A DNA stretch of 45,295 bases. Source: Deltaproteobacteria bacterium. GTDB lineage: Bacteria > Desulfobacterota > Syntrophorhabdia > Syntrophorhabdales > Syntrophorhabdaceae. Positions 36,431 through 45,295 of this stretch are shown piece after piece. Location: NCBI GenBank assembly GCA_029553295.1, contig JAKPCK010000152.1:1-45295 (forward strand), read 5' to 3'. The translations under genes and the position numbers were made by a program. The notes beneath the pieces are model-generated. The model ran no database searches. It was not told the DNA's origin and was given only the letters and a program-made list of their open reading frames with translations. How positions within the stretch are numbered: the first letter of the stretch is position 1; each line of letters opens with the position of its first letter.

Positions 36431-37407
36431 TTCATCATTGATCTCAATTCTTTACCAACCTTTTCAATGAGGTGTTCGCTGTCCATCCTTTTTATGGCAT
36501 TATATACAGGCCTGCCTGCCATGTTCTCCAGTATCCATTCCCTTGCAAACTCACCTGTCTGTATCTCATCGAGGATCTGCCTCATCTCCTCCCTTGTATC
36601 CTCGTTGATTATCCTCCTGCCCCTTGTCATGTCACCGTATTCTGCTGTATCACTTATAGAATAACGCATATAGGATATGCCACCCTCATACATTAGGTCT
36701 ACGATGAGTTTGAGCTCGTGGAGACACTCAAAATATGCAATCTCCGGCTGATAACCTGCCTCGACAAGGGTATCAAAACCAGCCCTCACAAGCTCTGATG
36801 CACCCCCGCAGAGGACTGCCTGTTCGCCAAAGAGGTCTGTCTCTGTCTCCTCGGCAAAGGTTGTCTCTATAACCCCTGCCCTTGTGGCACCTATACCTTT
36901 TGCATAGGCAAGCGCCTTCTTCATTGCCTTCTTTGTAAAGTCCTGATAAACTGCAACGAGAGACGGAACCCCTGCCCCAGATACAAACTCCCTCCTTACA
37001 AGGTGACCCGGCCCTTTTGGTGCTATCATTATAACGTCCACATATGGCGGCGGGACAATCTGACCGTAGTGTATGTTGAAACCATGGGAGAATACAAGGG
37101 TATCTCCTTTTTTCAGGTTTTTCTCTATCTCTGTGGAATAAAGCTTTGCCTGGACATTATCCTGGGCAAGGATCTGTATTATGCTTGCCTCTTTCGAGGC
37201 CTTCTCTGCACTGACAGGTTTGAACCCATGCTCTATGGCAAGCTTATAGTTAGGTGTGCCCTCAAGCTCTGCCACAATGACATCCACACCACTGTCTCTT
37301 AGATTCTGGGCCTGTGCATGACCCTGGCTGCCGTATCCTATAATAGCAACCTTTACACCCTTGAGTATCCCTAAATCAGCATCCTTATCATAGTAGATCT
37401 TAGCCAT
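36409..37407 (-). CDS. ilvC: Ketol-acid reductoisomerase
   Basis: 332 residues, class I. NADPH site [57 protein letters not shown], the catalytic [24 protein letters not shown] and the knotted C-terminal domain with [20 protein letters not shown]. Second common step of valine and isoleucine synthesis. It overlaps ilvN by eight bases. Confidence 0.97.
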   Translation of the reverse strand: MAKIYYDKDADLGILKGVKVAIIGYGSQGHAQAQNLRDSGVDVIVAELEGTPNYKLAIEHGFKPVSAEKASKEASIIQILAQDNVQAKLYSTEIEKNLKKGDTLVFSHGFNIHYGQIVPPPYVDVIMIAPKGPGHLVRREFVSGAGVPSLVAVYQDFTKKAMKKALAYAKGIGATRAGVIETTFAEETETDLFGEQAVLCGGASELVRAGFDTLVEAGYQPEIAYFECLHELKLIVDLMYEGGISYMRYSISDTAEYGDMTRGRRIINEDTREEMRQILDEIQTGEFAREWILENMAGRPVYNAIKRMDSEHLIEKVGKELRSMMKWIGRKG

Positions 37408-37924
37408 CTTCTCCTCCCTTTGATTGTTTTTCTCTTATCTTTATTACTTTTTCTCCCCTTGCTATGGCTACAGGCCCTGTCCTGACAAGCTCTTTTATGC
37501 CTATAGGTTTTAAAAGCTCGAGAAAGGCCTTTATCTTGTCTTCATCGCCTGTGATGAGGAGGGTGTATGTCTTGGGTGAGACATCTATTATCTTCCCCCT
37601 GAATATCTCTACCATCCTCAAGACCTCTTCGCGTTTCTTTTCCTCGGCATTTACCTTTACAAGGACCATCTCCCTGGAGACATAGTCCATCTCCCTGAAG
37701 TCTGTAACCTTTATGACATTTATCAGTTTGTTGAGTTGCTTTAGAATCTGCTCGATTATCGTGTCATTGCCTGATGTAACAATGGTCATAGTAGATATGG
37801 TAGGGTCAAGGGTCTCGGCAACACACAGGCTTTCGATGTTGAAGCCCCTGCCGCTGAATAACCCTGCAACCCTTGAAAGGACACCAAACTCATTTTCCAC
37901 AAGCACAGAGATTATATGTCTCAA
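37400..37924 (-). CDS. ilvN: Acetolactate synthase small subunit
   Basis: 174 residues. N-terminal ACT domain ([49 protein letters not shown]) and the C-terminal ALS_ss_C domain ([52 protein letters not shown]). It gives feedback inhibition by valine to IlvB. Lies nine bases after ilvB. Confidence 0.96.
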   Translation of the reverse strand: MRHIISVLVENEFGVLSRVAGLFSGRGFNIESLCVAETLDPTISTMTIVTSGNDTIIEQILKQLNKLINVIKVTDFREMDYVSREMVLVKVNAEEKKREEVLRMVEIFRGKIIDVSPKTYTLLITGDEDKIKAFLELLKPIGIKELVRTGPVAIARGEKVIKIREKQSKGGEDG

Positions 37925-37933
37925 CTTACCCTC

Positions 37934-39628
37934 CTAAACAAGTAACATATCTCTTAAGGCAGCCCCTGCAGGTACCATGGGATAGACGCCCTCCTCAGGG
38001 TCAACATGGACATCGATAAATGTTGGCCTCTTATTGGCAAATGCCTCTTTCAATATCCTGTCTACATCTTCCTCTTTTTCTATCCTGTATCCCACTGCAT
38101 TGTATGCCTGGGCAAGCTTAACAAAATCAGGGGCATAATTCATGTGTGTCCATGTGTATCTCTTTCCGTAGAATAGTTCCTGCCACTGTCTTACCATACC
38201 GAGGAAACCATTATTCAGTATCACGACCTTTACCGGGAGATTGAACTGGACTGCTGTTGCCAGTTCCTGTATATTCATCTGTATGCTCCCATCCCCTGCA
38301 ATGTCTATGACAAGCCTGTCAGGGAAAGCCACCTGGGCACCTATTGCTGCAGGGAAACCATAGCCCATAGTCCCGAGCCCCCCTGAAGTGAGGATTGTCC
38401 TTGGTTTATGGAACTTATAGAACTGGGCTGTCCACATCTGGTTCTGACCCACCTCAGTGGATATAATGGCATCGCCTTTTGTAAGGGCATATATCCTCTC
38501 TATGACATACTGGGGTTTGAGCTTGCCGTTTTTTGCATATGTCAGGGGATAATCCTTTTTCCAGCTCTCTATCTGGCCGAGCCAGTCCTTTATCCCCTCC
38601 TTGTAATCCTTAAGGGAGTCCTTTTCAGCATCAATAAACTCCAGCATCTTCTTGATGACATTTTTAGAGTCCCCAACTATGGGTATATAGACCTTTATGC
38701 TCTTGCTGATGGATGTGGGGTCAATATCTACGTGTATTATCTGGGCATGGGGTGCAAACTCCTCTGTGTTCCCTGTTGCCCTGTCATCAAACCTTGCACC
38801 GATGGCAATTATGGCATCGGAGTGGGTGATGGCCATATTGGCAGCATATGTGCCGTGCATACCCAGCATCCCGAGAAACTGTCTGTGGTTGCCGGGAAAG
38901 CCCCCAAGACCCATAAGTGTATTTGTAACAGGCAGGGATAGCTTTTCTGCAAGCTTTATCAACTCCTGGGAAGCCCCTGATGATATTATCCCGCCCCCTG
39001 TGAATAGTATTGGCCTTTTAGATGATAGGATAAGCTTTACAGCCCTTTTTATCTGTCCTGCATGGCCTATATAGGTGGGCTGGTAGCTCCTTATAAATAC
39101 CTTTTCCGGGTATTTAAAGTCACAGGACTGGGCAGAGACATCCTTGGGTATATCTACAAGGACAGGCCCGGGTCTCCCTGACTTTGCTATGTAGAAGGCC
39201 TCTTTTATGATTCTTGCCAGGTCCTTTACATCCTTGACAAGGTAGTTGTGTTTTGTGCATGGTCTTGTTATGCCCACAATGTCTGCCTCCTGAAAGGCAT
39301 CGTTGCCTATGAGCATGGTAGTGACCTGGCATGTAAACACAACTATGGGTATTGAATCCATATATGCTGTTGCAATCCCTGTTACCGTGTTTGTTGCGCC
39401 TGGACCGGATGTTACAAGGCAGACACCTACCTTGCCAGTTGCCCTTGCATATCCGTCAGATGCATGGACAGCACCCTGTTCGTGCCTTACAACAATCTGT
39501 CTGATTTCAGGTGATTGGCTTAAGGCATCTGTGATATTAAGTGTTGCACCCCCGGGATAACAGAATATGGTGTCAACACCCTCCATCTTCAAAGACTCTA
39601 CAAAGATCTGTGAACCTGTCTTTTTCAA
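37934..39628 (-). CDS. ilvB: Acetolactate synthase large subunit
   Basis: 564 residues. ThDP enzyme with [85 protein letters not shown] and the ThDP/Mg motif [31 protein letters not shown]. It condenses pyruvate to acetolactate. Its start overlaps the ydcH stop by four bases. Confidence 0.97.
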   Translation of the reverse strand: MKKTGSQIFVESLKMEGVDTIFCYPGGATLNITDALSQSPEIRQIVVRHEQGAVHASDGYARATGKVGVCLVTSGPGATNTVTGIATAYMDSIPIVVFTCQVTTMLIGNDAFQEADIVGITRPCTKHNYLVKDVKDLARIIKEAFYIAKSGRPGPVLVDIPKDVSAQSCDFKYPEKVFIRSYQPTYIGHAGQIKRAVKLILSSKRPILFTGGGIISSGASQELIKLAEKLSLPVTNTLMGLGGFPGNHRQFLGMLGMHGTYAANMAITHSDAIIAIGARFDDRATGNTEEFAPHAQIIHVDIDPTSISKSIKVYIPIVGDSKNVIKKMLEFIDAEKDSLKDYKEGIKDWLGQIESWKKDYPLTYAKNGKLKPQYVIERIYALTKGDAIISTEVGQNQMWTAQFYKFHKPRTILTSGGLGTMGYGFPAAIGAQVAFPDRLVIDIAGDGSIQMNIQELATAVQFNLPVKVVILNNGFLGMVRQWQELFYGKRYTWTHMNYAPDFVKLAQAYNAVGYRIEKEEDVDRILKEAFANKRPTFIDVHVDPEEGVYPMVPAGAALRDMLLV

Positions 39629-39834
39629 CCCTTCTCCCCTTTTTTTATTTCTTCTTTAGCCCTTTCCATGATGTCCTTGTAAAAGAGCTTCTTTTTTTTG
39701 AGTACCTTAATCTCCAGCTCCTCTTCCTCTGTTAGATATGGTTTTTTAAGGAGCATCTGTAGCCTTCTGTCAAGAGAGGTGTGCTTGCTTTTGGCATTTC
39801 TATATACAGCCTCTTTTGATTCGCCCTCTCCCAT
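39625..39834 (-). CDS. YdcH/DUF465-family small protein
   Basis: 69 residues, very rich in Lys and Glu: [43 protein letters not shown]. This matches the DUF465 pattern (H-xxLD-xx ... EE-xE-xxLKKxKLxxKDxI). Likely a short helical hairpin; the function is not known. It leads the ilvBNC-psd-pssA operon, with a strong promoter only 15 bases ahead of its ATG and no ribosome site. Confidence 0.75.
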   Translation of the reverse strand: MGEGESKEAVYRNAKSKHTSLDRRLQMLLKKPYLTEEEELEIKVLKKKKLFYKDIMERAKEEIKKGEKG

Positions 39835-39849
39835 AACAGTTAAGATGTA

Positions 39850-39878
39850 ATGGTATAAAAAATAATCAAAAATGTCAA
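39850..39878 (-). promoter_or_regulatory. Promoter of the ydcH-ilvBNC-psd-pssA operon
   Basis: Minus strand TTGACA (39873-39878), 17-base spacer, TACCAT (39850-39855). The leader would be only about nine bases, leaving no room for an attenuator or T-box. Confidence 0.65.
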
Positions 39879-39969
39879 ATATTCTGTATATATAATTACG
39901 AAGGGTCTGGAGATAGCCCCAGATTATAGTTTATAAGGTCTTTTCAGGGTCTCTCAAGGATAATTTACT

Positions 39970-39998
39970 TTTCCATTGGGGCATCAATGGTGTAGAAT
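39970..39998 (+). promoter_or_regulatory. Promoter of hemB
   Basis: TTTCCA (39970-39975), 17-base spacer, TAGAAT (39993-39998); the hemB ATG at 40029 has the ribosome site AAGGGAGG. Confidence 0.5.
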
Positions 39999-40028
39999 AT
40001 GGAGATGAATATTGTTAAGGGAGGTTGT

Positions 40029-41015
40029 ATGAGATACCCTGAATATAGGCCCAGGAGGCTCAGGAAGAATGAAAAGCTAAGGGGCATGATACAGGAGACA
40101 GAATTGTCTGTCCGTCACCTTGTATACCCCATGTTTGTCAAGGAGATGACTGAGAAGAAAGTCCCTGTCCCATCCATGCCTGATGTATATCAATTCTCCA
40201 TAGAAGGGCTCTTGAAAGAGATAGAAGAGGTTGTGGACCTGGGCATACCTGCCATACTCCTTTTCGGTATACCAGCACAAAAGGACGAGACTGGCACAGG
40301 CGCCTATGCAGAGAAGGGCATTGTCCAGGAGGCCACAAGAAGGATAAAAAAGCTATTCGGTGAAGATATACTTGTTATAACAGATGTATGTATGTGCGAA
40401 TACACGAGCCATGGACACTGTGGCATCATAAGGGATGGTTATGTGGACAATGACGAGACAATAAAACGCCTTGCAGAGATAGCCCTCTCCCATATAAAGG
40501 CAGGGGCAGACATGGTCGCCCCTTCAGACATGATGGATGGCAGGGTGAGGTTTATCAGGCAGATGCTCGACATAAACAGTTATTACAACATCCCCATTAT
40601 GAGCTATGCAGCCAAATATGCATCATGCCTATACAACCCCTTCAGAGACGCTGCAGAGTCAGCCCCCCAGTTTGGTGACAGGAGGTCCTACCAGATGGAT
40701 GTCCCAAACCAAAAGGAGGCGCTGAGGGAGATAGGCCTTGACATAGATGAAGGTGCAGACATAATCATGGTAAAACCTGCACTTTTCTTCCTCGATATTA
40801 TTGCCTTGGCAAAGGATAGATTCAACATCCCCATTGCCGCATACTCTGTAAGCGGTGAGTATGCAATGATAAAACACACATCTGCCAAGGGTTATATTGA
40901 CTATAAAAGGGCTGTCGTGGAGCTTGCAACAGGTATTAAAAGGGCAGGTGCAGATATTATAATCACATACTTTGCAAAGGACCTGGCATCATGGCTCAAA
41001 GAGAATTCCCTCTGA
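40029..41015 (+). CDS. hemB: Delta-aminolevulinic acid dehydratase (porphobilinogen synthase)
   Basis: 328 residues from ATG 40029, preceded by AAGGGAGG; an ATG 30 bases earlier lies against the -10 box. Zinc ligands Cys121, Cys123 and Cys131 (DVCMCEYTSHGHC) mark the zinc-dependent class. Catalytic lysines are Lys196 (MSYAAKYAS) and Lys249 (IIMVKPALFFLD). It joins two aminolevulinate molecules to porphobilinogen. The 3' end overlaps the next gene by 25 bases. Confidence 0.97.
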   Translation: MRYPEYRPRRLRKNEKLRGMIQETELSVRHLVYPMFVKEMTEKKVPVPSMPDVYQFSIEGLLKEIEEVVDLGIPAILLFGIPAQKDETGTGAYAEKGIVQEATRRIKKLFGEDILVITDVCMCEYTSHGHCGIIRDGYVDNDETIKRLAEIALSHIKAGADMVAPSDMMDGRVRFIRQMLDINSYYNIPIMSYAAKYASCLYNPFRDAAESAPQFGDRRSYQMDVPNQKEALREIGLDIDEGADIIMVKPALFFLDIIALAKDRFNIPIAAYSVSGEYAMIKHTSAKGYIDYKRAVVELATGIKRAGADIIITYFAKDLASWLKENSL

Positions 41016-41998
41016 GGATGGTTGCATGGGAGCTCACCCGTAACTGCAATCTCAACTGTATCCACTGCAGGGCAGCAGCATCACAGGGGCCACACAAAGG
41101 TGAGCTTGACACCTCTGAATGCAAGAAGATATTCGATGATATTGCCTCTTTCTCATCCCCAACCATAATCCTAACAGGCGGTGAACCTTTATTAAGGGAC
41201 GATATCTTTGAGATTATAGATTACGGGTCTGCAAAGGGCTTAAGGCTTGTTATGGCTATAAACGGGACCCTGCTGGACAGGGAAAAGGCCCTGAGGCTGA
41301 AACAGGCAGGGATAAGGCGCATAAGCATAAGCCTTGACGGAAAGGACAAGGAAAAACATGACAGATTCAGGGGGGTGGAGGGCTCATTTGATGCTGTAAT
41401 GCATGCATCATCCATACTTACAGAGGTCGGTCTTGATTTCCAGATAAATACAACGGTTACAGGGCTTAATGCCTATGACTTGGAGGAGATAAAGGGCCTT
41501 GTAAAAAACATAGGTGCCTCTGCATGGCATGTGTTTATGCTGGTCCCTGTAGGCAGGGGCGAAGGGTTCAAGGGAAAGGAGCTGGGTGCAGAGGAATATG
41601 AGAGATGTCTTGAATGGCTTTACAGTATCGAGGAGAGAAAAGAACTGGAGATAAAGGTGACATGCGCCCCTCACTATTACAGGATAGTCAAGGAGAGAGG
41701 CGGTGTCCCTGCAAGCGCAGGGTGTCTCGCAGGAAAGAGCTTTATGTTCATATCCCACAGGGGTATAGCCCAACCATGCGGTTATCTTGAGATACCATCT
41801 GGCAATGTGATGGAGGAAGGGGTTAAAAGGGTATGGGAGGACTCCCACATATTTAAACAATTGAGGGATTTGAGGGCATACAAAGGCAAGTGCAGCAGGT
41901 GCAGATATTTAAGTATATGCGGTGGATGCAGGGCAAGGGCATATGAGACAGCTGGCGATTTCCTCCACGAAGAACCCTATTGCTCCTATAAGACCTGA
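40991..41998 (+). CDS. Radical SAM protein of the AhbC/AhbD/NirJ heme-synthesis family
   Basis: 335 residues. Cluster motif ELTRNCNLNCIHCRAAA (Cys19, Cys23, Cys26), ILTGGEPLLRDDIFEI, SISLDGKDKEKHDRFRG, and a C-terminal cysteine set for a second cluster (CSRCRYLSICGGCRARAYE). This is the family of AhbC/AhbD, the last steps of siroheme-dependent heme synthesis, and NirJ of heme d1. The overlap with hemB supports a tetrapyrrole role; AhbD is my first choice, but AhbC or NirJ-like is possible. Confidence 0.87.
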   Translation: MAQREFPLRMVAWELTRNCNLNCIHCRAAASQGPHKGELDTSECKKIFDDIASFSSPTIILTGGEPLLRDDIFEIIDYGSAKGLRLVMAINGTLLDREKALRLKQAGIRRISISLDGKDKEKHDRFRGVEGSFDAVMHASSILTEVGLDFQINTTVTGLNAYDLEEIKGLVKNIGASAWHVFMLVPVGRGEGFKGKELGAEEYERCLEWLYSIEERKELEIKVTCAPHYYRIVKERGGVPASAGCLAGKSFMFISHRGIAQPCGYLEIPSGNVMEEGVKRVWEDSHIFKQLRDLRAYKGKCSRCRYLSICGGCRARAYETAGDFLHEEPYCSYKT

Positions 41999-42030
41999 GA
42001 GAAAACAATACAAGACCTTGGAGGCATATA

Positions 42031-44529
42031 CTATATAGAGGAGGGGTCATATTCCTCTCGACGCATTACCGTATCATACAGACCAATACCTTCTCCTTCG
42101 CGTCGATTGATACCGGTATAGACCAGGCTGGGGTCTTCATACCGCTTGAACTTGTACACAGCGTCGTTCATGAGAGCACTGTTGAACACACCCAGACTGA
42201 CGAGGAGTTCAAAGTCTTTCACCGTCAACCCCGTTACTTTCTTGAACAAGCCGGGTTCCAGTTGCGTGATCACATCCCGAAGGGTTCTTTCCCGGTAGTC
42301 TGTCAAATACATAAAGATGGGAACGCGGGTGGCGAATTTGATGAGTTTCTCCTGTATTTGTTTTCGCTTGCTCTTGAACTCTTTTTCTTCCTCGGTCAGT
42401 TCACGTTTTTCTTTGGTGGTAAGCTCTCTGTCGTTAGCTTCTTTCTTGAGCTTTTTCACAGCTTCGGATTTATTGATAATGGTCTCGATGTCCTGATTGA
42501 GGTTGCGGAACCCTTCGATGCTCATCAGCGCCTGCATCGCCTGTTCATTGCTCATCAGCCGCCGCAAGGTGTCGTTGTCCACGTTCACCAGCAGAGCGCT
42601 CTCCCAGCGGCGGGCCAGCAGCGTTGCGGTGGTGCCGCTCATAGCCATGTCGAGAACACCGGCGGCGTCGATCTGTTTCATGGAACTGCCGTCATAGGCT
42701 AGCACCGGCAGGAAATGGATGAATTCCTCCACCTTCTTTTCCGGGTCATCCTCGTTGACATTCAAGCGGCAACTGTAATCGGCGATCTGCCGCAAGGCCC
42801 GATCCGGCGCAAAGTCGAAGACGTAGCACTCTTCTTTTAAAATCAGCTCCTCATTGGGCGAGGTCCCATCGGGGTTCTTGATCGTCCACGGATTCTGCAC
42901 GCGAAATGCGGCCTGGAAATATGTCTCCGGGCTGGAAGAATTCCGTAACATAAAGATGCCTGTCCAGGGCCGCACCGTAACCCCGGTCGTTAGCTTGCCG
43001 CAGGTCAAGGTGATGGTTTTGGTCTTCAGGGGATCGCCCATTGCCTCCAAAACCGGCGGCAGCGCATGGACCCCAATGCCTGCCGCGGCGCCTGCGGCTA
43101 CTATGACTTTGTAATCGTGGTAAAACTTGTTTTGCCTCTTGGCCAAGAGATTTCGCATGGCATAACAGGAAGCAACGCTCGGCAGAAACCACAGGGTATG
43201 CGAAAGCACACCCAAGAGCCGCACATCCGAATAGGGCAGCGGCGGCCTCTGCGCTCCCATCCTTAAATTGTCCAAACTTGTGGGGAGGTCGGCGCCGCGA
43301 ATCAGATCCAGCCATTTCTGAACCTCATCTTCATACTTGAAACGTGCCTGATCACCTACCCCCTCTGCCGAGAAGAATACATTCAGGTCGAATTCGTTGA
43401 ACTCTCCCTTCATGGCCACTTCTCGAATGGCATCCGGCAGTTGATATGTCATGAGCACCATGCGCGGCAGGGCGGCGTAGGGATTATTCGCGCCACGCCA
43501 CTCTTCCTTGGCTTTTTGTTCATCTGAATATGTCCAGTTGTAAATCTGCTCTTCGATGAACTCGCCTGTGGCAATGGCTCGGAAGGGGGTGCCGGAAAGG
43601 TACAGATAATGGTCAGAGGTAATGGGCAGAATATCCTCGTCAAAGTAGTCAATGGCTTCACCTTCAGCTGCTTTTCTTTCCTCTTCGTCCTCTGCTTCAA
43701 AAAGGTCCTTTGCCTTTTCCCGCCAGGCGCCGAAGTGGTATTCATCGAAGATCACACAGTCCCAGTTTGTGGTGTGGACCCATTCGTTTTTGGTTTTGAT
43801 GCCGCCGGTGCTCGGGTTACGGCCCAGATAATCCTGAAATGAGCCGAAGCAGACGATGGGCTTCTGCTTGTCCGCATCTTCATAGCTCAGCCCGCCTGGC
43901 TTTATGAACTGCCATCCCCGAAAGTCCACATGGCAGCGCAAATCCTCTTCCCAAGCGCTTTGCACTGCCGGCTTGAAGGTGAGCACCAGTACCTTTTTCC
44001 AGCCCATGAGTCTGGCCAGTTGATAAGCGGCAAAGGTCTTTCCGAAGCGCATCTTGCAGTTCCACAGGAAATGGGGCGTCTTATCGTTTTCTCGGCGGTA
44101 GTTCTTGAAGTAGGCAATGGTCTTTTCCACCGCGGCCTCCTGCTCCGGCCGCATTTTGAAATTAAGCGAACGCTGCTCCTCAAAGAGCTGCCCTTCCCGG
44201 ACGGCGTTAATGGCAGACTTTACCTGCTCCACCGTACAGCGGAACCACTCCCCACCAGCCTGCTGGATGCCGTTGATACGCAGCATCTGGTGCACGTCAT
44301 GGTCGGTAAAGACCGTGCCATCACTTCGAATGGCTGTCTCTTCTAAAACGATGCGGTAGGGCAGTTCCCCCGGCCTGAGCGTCTGATACTGCTGCGCCAC
44401 CCGCTCCTGCACGCTCTTGGTGGTGTAGCCGATTTTGAGCAGTCCCGCATACTGAGGATGGGTATCCTCGTAGGCGTAGATTTTTGGTTCGACCCCGGGG
44501 CGGGGAGGAAAGAATTCTTGATTAATCAT
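42031..44529 (-). CDS. GIY-YIG (T5orf172-type) nuclease fused to a DEAD-like helicase
   Basis: 832 residues. Residues 16-100 are a T5orf172/MUG113-type GIY-YIG domain (YAYEDTHPQYAGLLKIGYTTKSVQERVAQQY, with GGEWFR at 92-97 holding the likely catalytic Glu). An SF2 helicase follows: motif I NCKMRFGKT (157-165), motif II FDEYH (261-265), SGTPFRA, then LTCGKLTTGVTVRPW and the arginine-containing AAFRVQNPW. The tail (about 640-832) has a coiled, charged part (KEKRELTEEEKEFKSKRKQI). This fits a restriction-like helicase-nuclease of defence islands. It overlaps the DUF1016 gene by eight bases. Base use is more GC-rich than in the core genes, which suggests transfer. Confidence 0.87.
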   Translation of the reverse strand: MINQEFFPPRPGVEPKIYAYEDTHPQYAGLLKIGYTTKSVQERVAQQYQTLRPGELPYRIVLEETAIRSDGTVFTDHDVHQMLRINGIQQAGGEWFRCTVEQVKSAINAVREGQLFEEQRSLNFKMRPEQEAAVEKTIAYFKNYRRENDKTPHFLWNCKMRFGKTFAAYQLARLMGWKKVLVLTFKPAVQSAWEEDLRCHVDFRGWQFIKPGGLSYEDADKQKPIVCFGSFQDYLGRNPSTGGIKTKNEWVHTTNWDCVIFDEYHFGAWREKAKDLFEAEDEEERKAAEGEAIDYFDEDILPITSDHYLYLSGTPFRAIATGEFIEEQIYNWTYSDEQKAKEEWRGANNPYAALPRMVLMTYQLPDAIREVAMKGEFNEFDLNVFFSAEGVGDQARFKYEDEVQKWLDLIRGADLPTSLDNLRMGAQRPPLPYSDVRLLGVLSHTLWFLPSVASCYAMRNLLAKRQNKFYHDYKVIVAAGAAAGIGVHALPPVLEAMGDPLKTKTITLTCGKLTTGVTVRPWTGIFMLRNSSSPETYFQAAFRVQNPWTIKNPDGTSPNEELILKEECYVFDFAPDRALRQIADYSCRLNVNEDDPEKKVEEFIHFLPVLAYDGSSMKQIDAAGVLDMAMSGTTATLLARRWESALLVNVDNDTLRRLMSNEQAMQALMSIEGFRNLNQDIETIINKSEAVKKLKKEANDRELTTKEKRELTEEEKEFKSKRKQIQEKLIKFATRVPIFMYLTDYRERTLRDVITQLEPGLFKKVTGLTVKDFELLVSLGVFNSALMNDAVYKFKRYEDPSLVYTGINRREGEGIGLYDTVMRREEYDPSSI

Positions 44530-45295
44530 CGGATAAAAGCCTCTCCAGTTCTTTTTGCAATTGCTTTTTATCAGGCAAATAGAGTTGATATTTACTCACA
44601 AAGAGTTGATTGGTGATGTTATGGGTAGCATATTCTACCAGAATATGATCTTTGTATGCCCCCAGAACGATGCCAATGGGCGGGTTATCGCCCTCAACAT
44701 TTTCTTCTTTGGCAAAATAGTTCAGATACATGTTCATCTGCCCGATGTCTGTATGATCAATCTCGCCACGCTTGAGGTCAATGAGCACAAAGCACTTAAG
44801 GATGCGGTGGTAAAAAACCAAATCCACATAAAAATGCCGGTTGGCCAGAGAAATTTTGTATTGCCTGCCCACAAAGGCAAACCCCTTCCCCAATTCCAGT
44901 AAGAATAACTCCAGGTTTTGAATAAGCCTCTGTTCCAGTTCACCTTCCAAATATTGTTCCTTTGGTTGAATCCCAAGAAACTCAAATACATATGGGTCTT
45001 TAATTAAATCCTCGGCTTTCTCCACCTCACTGCCCTTTTGAGCAATCTCCATTATACCAGTTTTATCTTTGCTTAATGCCAGACGGTGAAAGAGCATGCT
45101 CTTCATTTGACGCTTCAGCTCACGCACACTCCAGTTTTCTTTTTCACATTGTCGGGTATAGAAACTGATTTCGAGCTCGCTGTCGGCTTTGATAATTTCG
45201 ACGTAATGACTCCAGCTCAATTGTCCAGACAGTGTCTGGATTTTTGGAAACTTGAGATAAAATTGCCTAATCTGGAAAAGATTGGAGCGGCTGAA
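44522..45295 (-). CDS. DUF1016/YhcG-family PDDEXK nuclease, N-terminus beyond the window
   Basis: The frame stays open to the window edge, and the 25 codons upstream of a possible TTG at 45220 (FSRSNLFQIRQFYLKFPKIQ) match the N-terminal DUF1016 domain, so the gene begins outside the window. Seen are SWSHYVEIIKADSELEISFYTRQCEKENWSVRELKRQM and the C-terminal nuclease core: FVGRQYKISLANRHFYVDLVFYHRILKCFVLIDLKRGEI (Asp, then Asp-x-Lys as the PD-(D/E)xK variant), GQMNMYLNYF, PIGIVLG. The family is often found next to restriction-modification genes. It precedes and overlaps the GIY-YIG/helicase gene, so the two probably work together. Confidence 0.9.
   Translation of the reverse strand, partial: FSRSNLFQIRQFYLKFPKIQTLSGQLSWSHYVEIIKADSELEISFYTRQCEKENWSVRELKRQMKSMLFHRLALSKDKTGIMEIAQKGSEVEKAEDLIKDPYVFEFLGIQPKEQYLEGELEQRLIQNLELFLLELGKGFAFVGRQYKISLANRHFYVDLVFYHRILKCFVLIDLKRGEIDHTDIGQMNMYLNYFAKEENVEGDNPPIGIVLGAYKDHILVEYATHNITNQLFVSKYQLYLPDKKQLQKELERLLSDD

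Noticed and set aside
39905-39930. TCTGGAGATAGCCCCAGA hairpin as a terminator between hemB and ydcH
   Set aside because: The stem is short and imperfect and has no T-run; the genes on both sides diverge, so no terminator is needed.
39835-40028. An ilv attenuator or T-box in the hemB-ilv gap
   Set aside because: The promoter lies so close to ydcH that no leader remains, and no run of Leu/Val/Ile codons or T-box sequence is seen.
1-45295. CRISPR arrays, tRNA or rRNA genes
   Set aside because: No regularly spaced direct repeats and no tRNA- or rRNA-like stretches were seen on either strand.

Overview
The window comes from the chromosome of an anaerobic Gram-negative bacterium, most likely a Desulfobacterota/'Deltaproteobacteria' or Nitrospirota lineage. 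This is inferred from gene content: LptF/LptG, PssA/Psd, a sulfide-type Thi4 with ThiD-ThiN and a short ThiC, a thiolase plus DUF35 pair, a TRAP transporter, HemB followed by an AhbC/AhbD-type radical SAM protein, and the gene order ydcH-ilvB-ilvN-ilvC-psd-pssA. Core genes share a moderate-GC style rich in AGG/AGA and ATA codons. The left end (about 1-7530) and right end (about 42030-45295) look different and read as accessory DNA.

Left accessory region (1-8911) is a degenerate chromosomal integron. A broken integron integrase gene (7765-8911, plus strand) has two frameshifts, an in-frame stop and a lost C-terminus including the catalytic tyrosine. Leftward from its 5' end run cassettes read on the minus strand and separated by attC-like sites at 6853-6909, 6003-6074 and 279-350. 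The cassettes carry a Phd/RelE-type toxin-antitoxin pair, a class II glutamine amidotransferase, and a very large 5.7-kb unit holding a small ORF, a truncated M24 peptidase and a 1,593-residue SF1 helicase fused to a Vsr-like nuclease and a GreA/GreB C-terminal domain. A transposase tail (IS1634-like) lies at the window edge.

Core region (9050-41998). Plus strand: thi4-thiDN-thiC-xseA; ruvX-mltG; thiolase-DUF35, closed by a terminator. Minus strand: a stand-alone receiver protein; an aldolase, zinc alcohol dehydrogenase, PAS histidine kinase and NarL-type regulator packed as one operon; a chromate transporter downstream of a TRAP transporter whose dctP is separated from dctQM by a perfect hairpin; lptF-lptG-exonuclease-hydrolase. 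Plus strand: uvrB-aminotransferase-HTH/Zn-ribbon regulator and a HAD phosphatase. Minus strand: ydcH-ilvBNC-psd-pssA, which joins branched-chain amino acid synthesis to phosphatidylethanolamine synthesis. Plus strand: hemB with an overlapping AhbC/AhbD-like radical SAM gene, pointing to siroheme-dependent heme synthesis. Several core genes (ruvX, lptF, the TM-helix gene at 26488, ydcH, chrA) have a -10 box only 7-15 bases before the start codon and no Shine-Dalgarno sequence, which suggests leaderless mRNAs.

Right accessory region (42031-45295, minus strand) is a two-gene unit: a DUF1016/YhcG-type PDDEXK nuclease, running off the window, overlapping a GIY-YIG plus DEAD-like helicase protein. 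It is a candidate defence or restriction module. The most noteworthy points are the decayed integron with its helicase-nuclease-Gre cassette, the DUF1016/GIY-YIG-helicase pair, and the leaderless promoter pattern.
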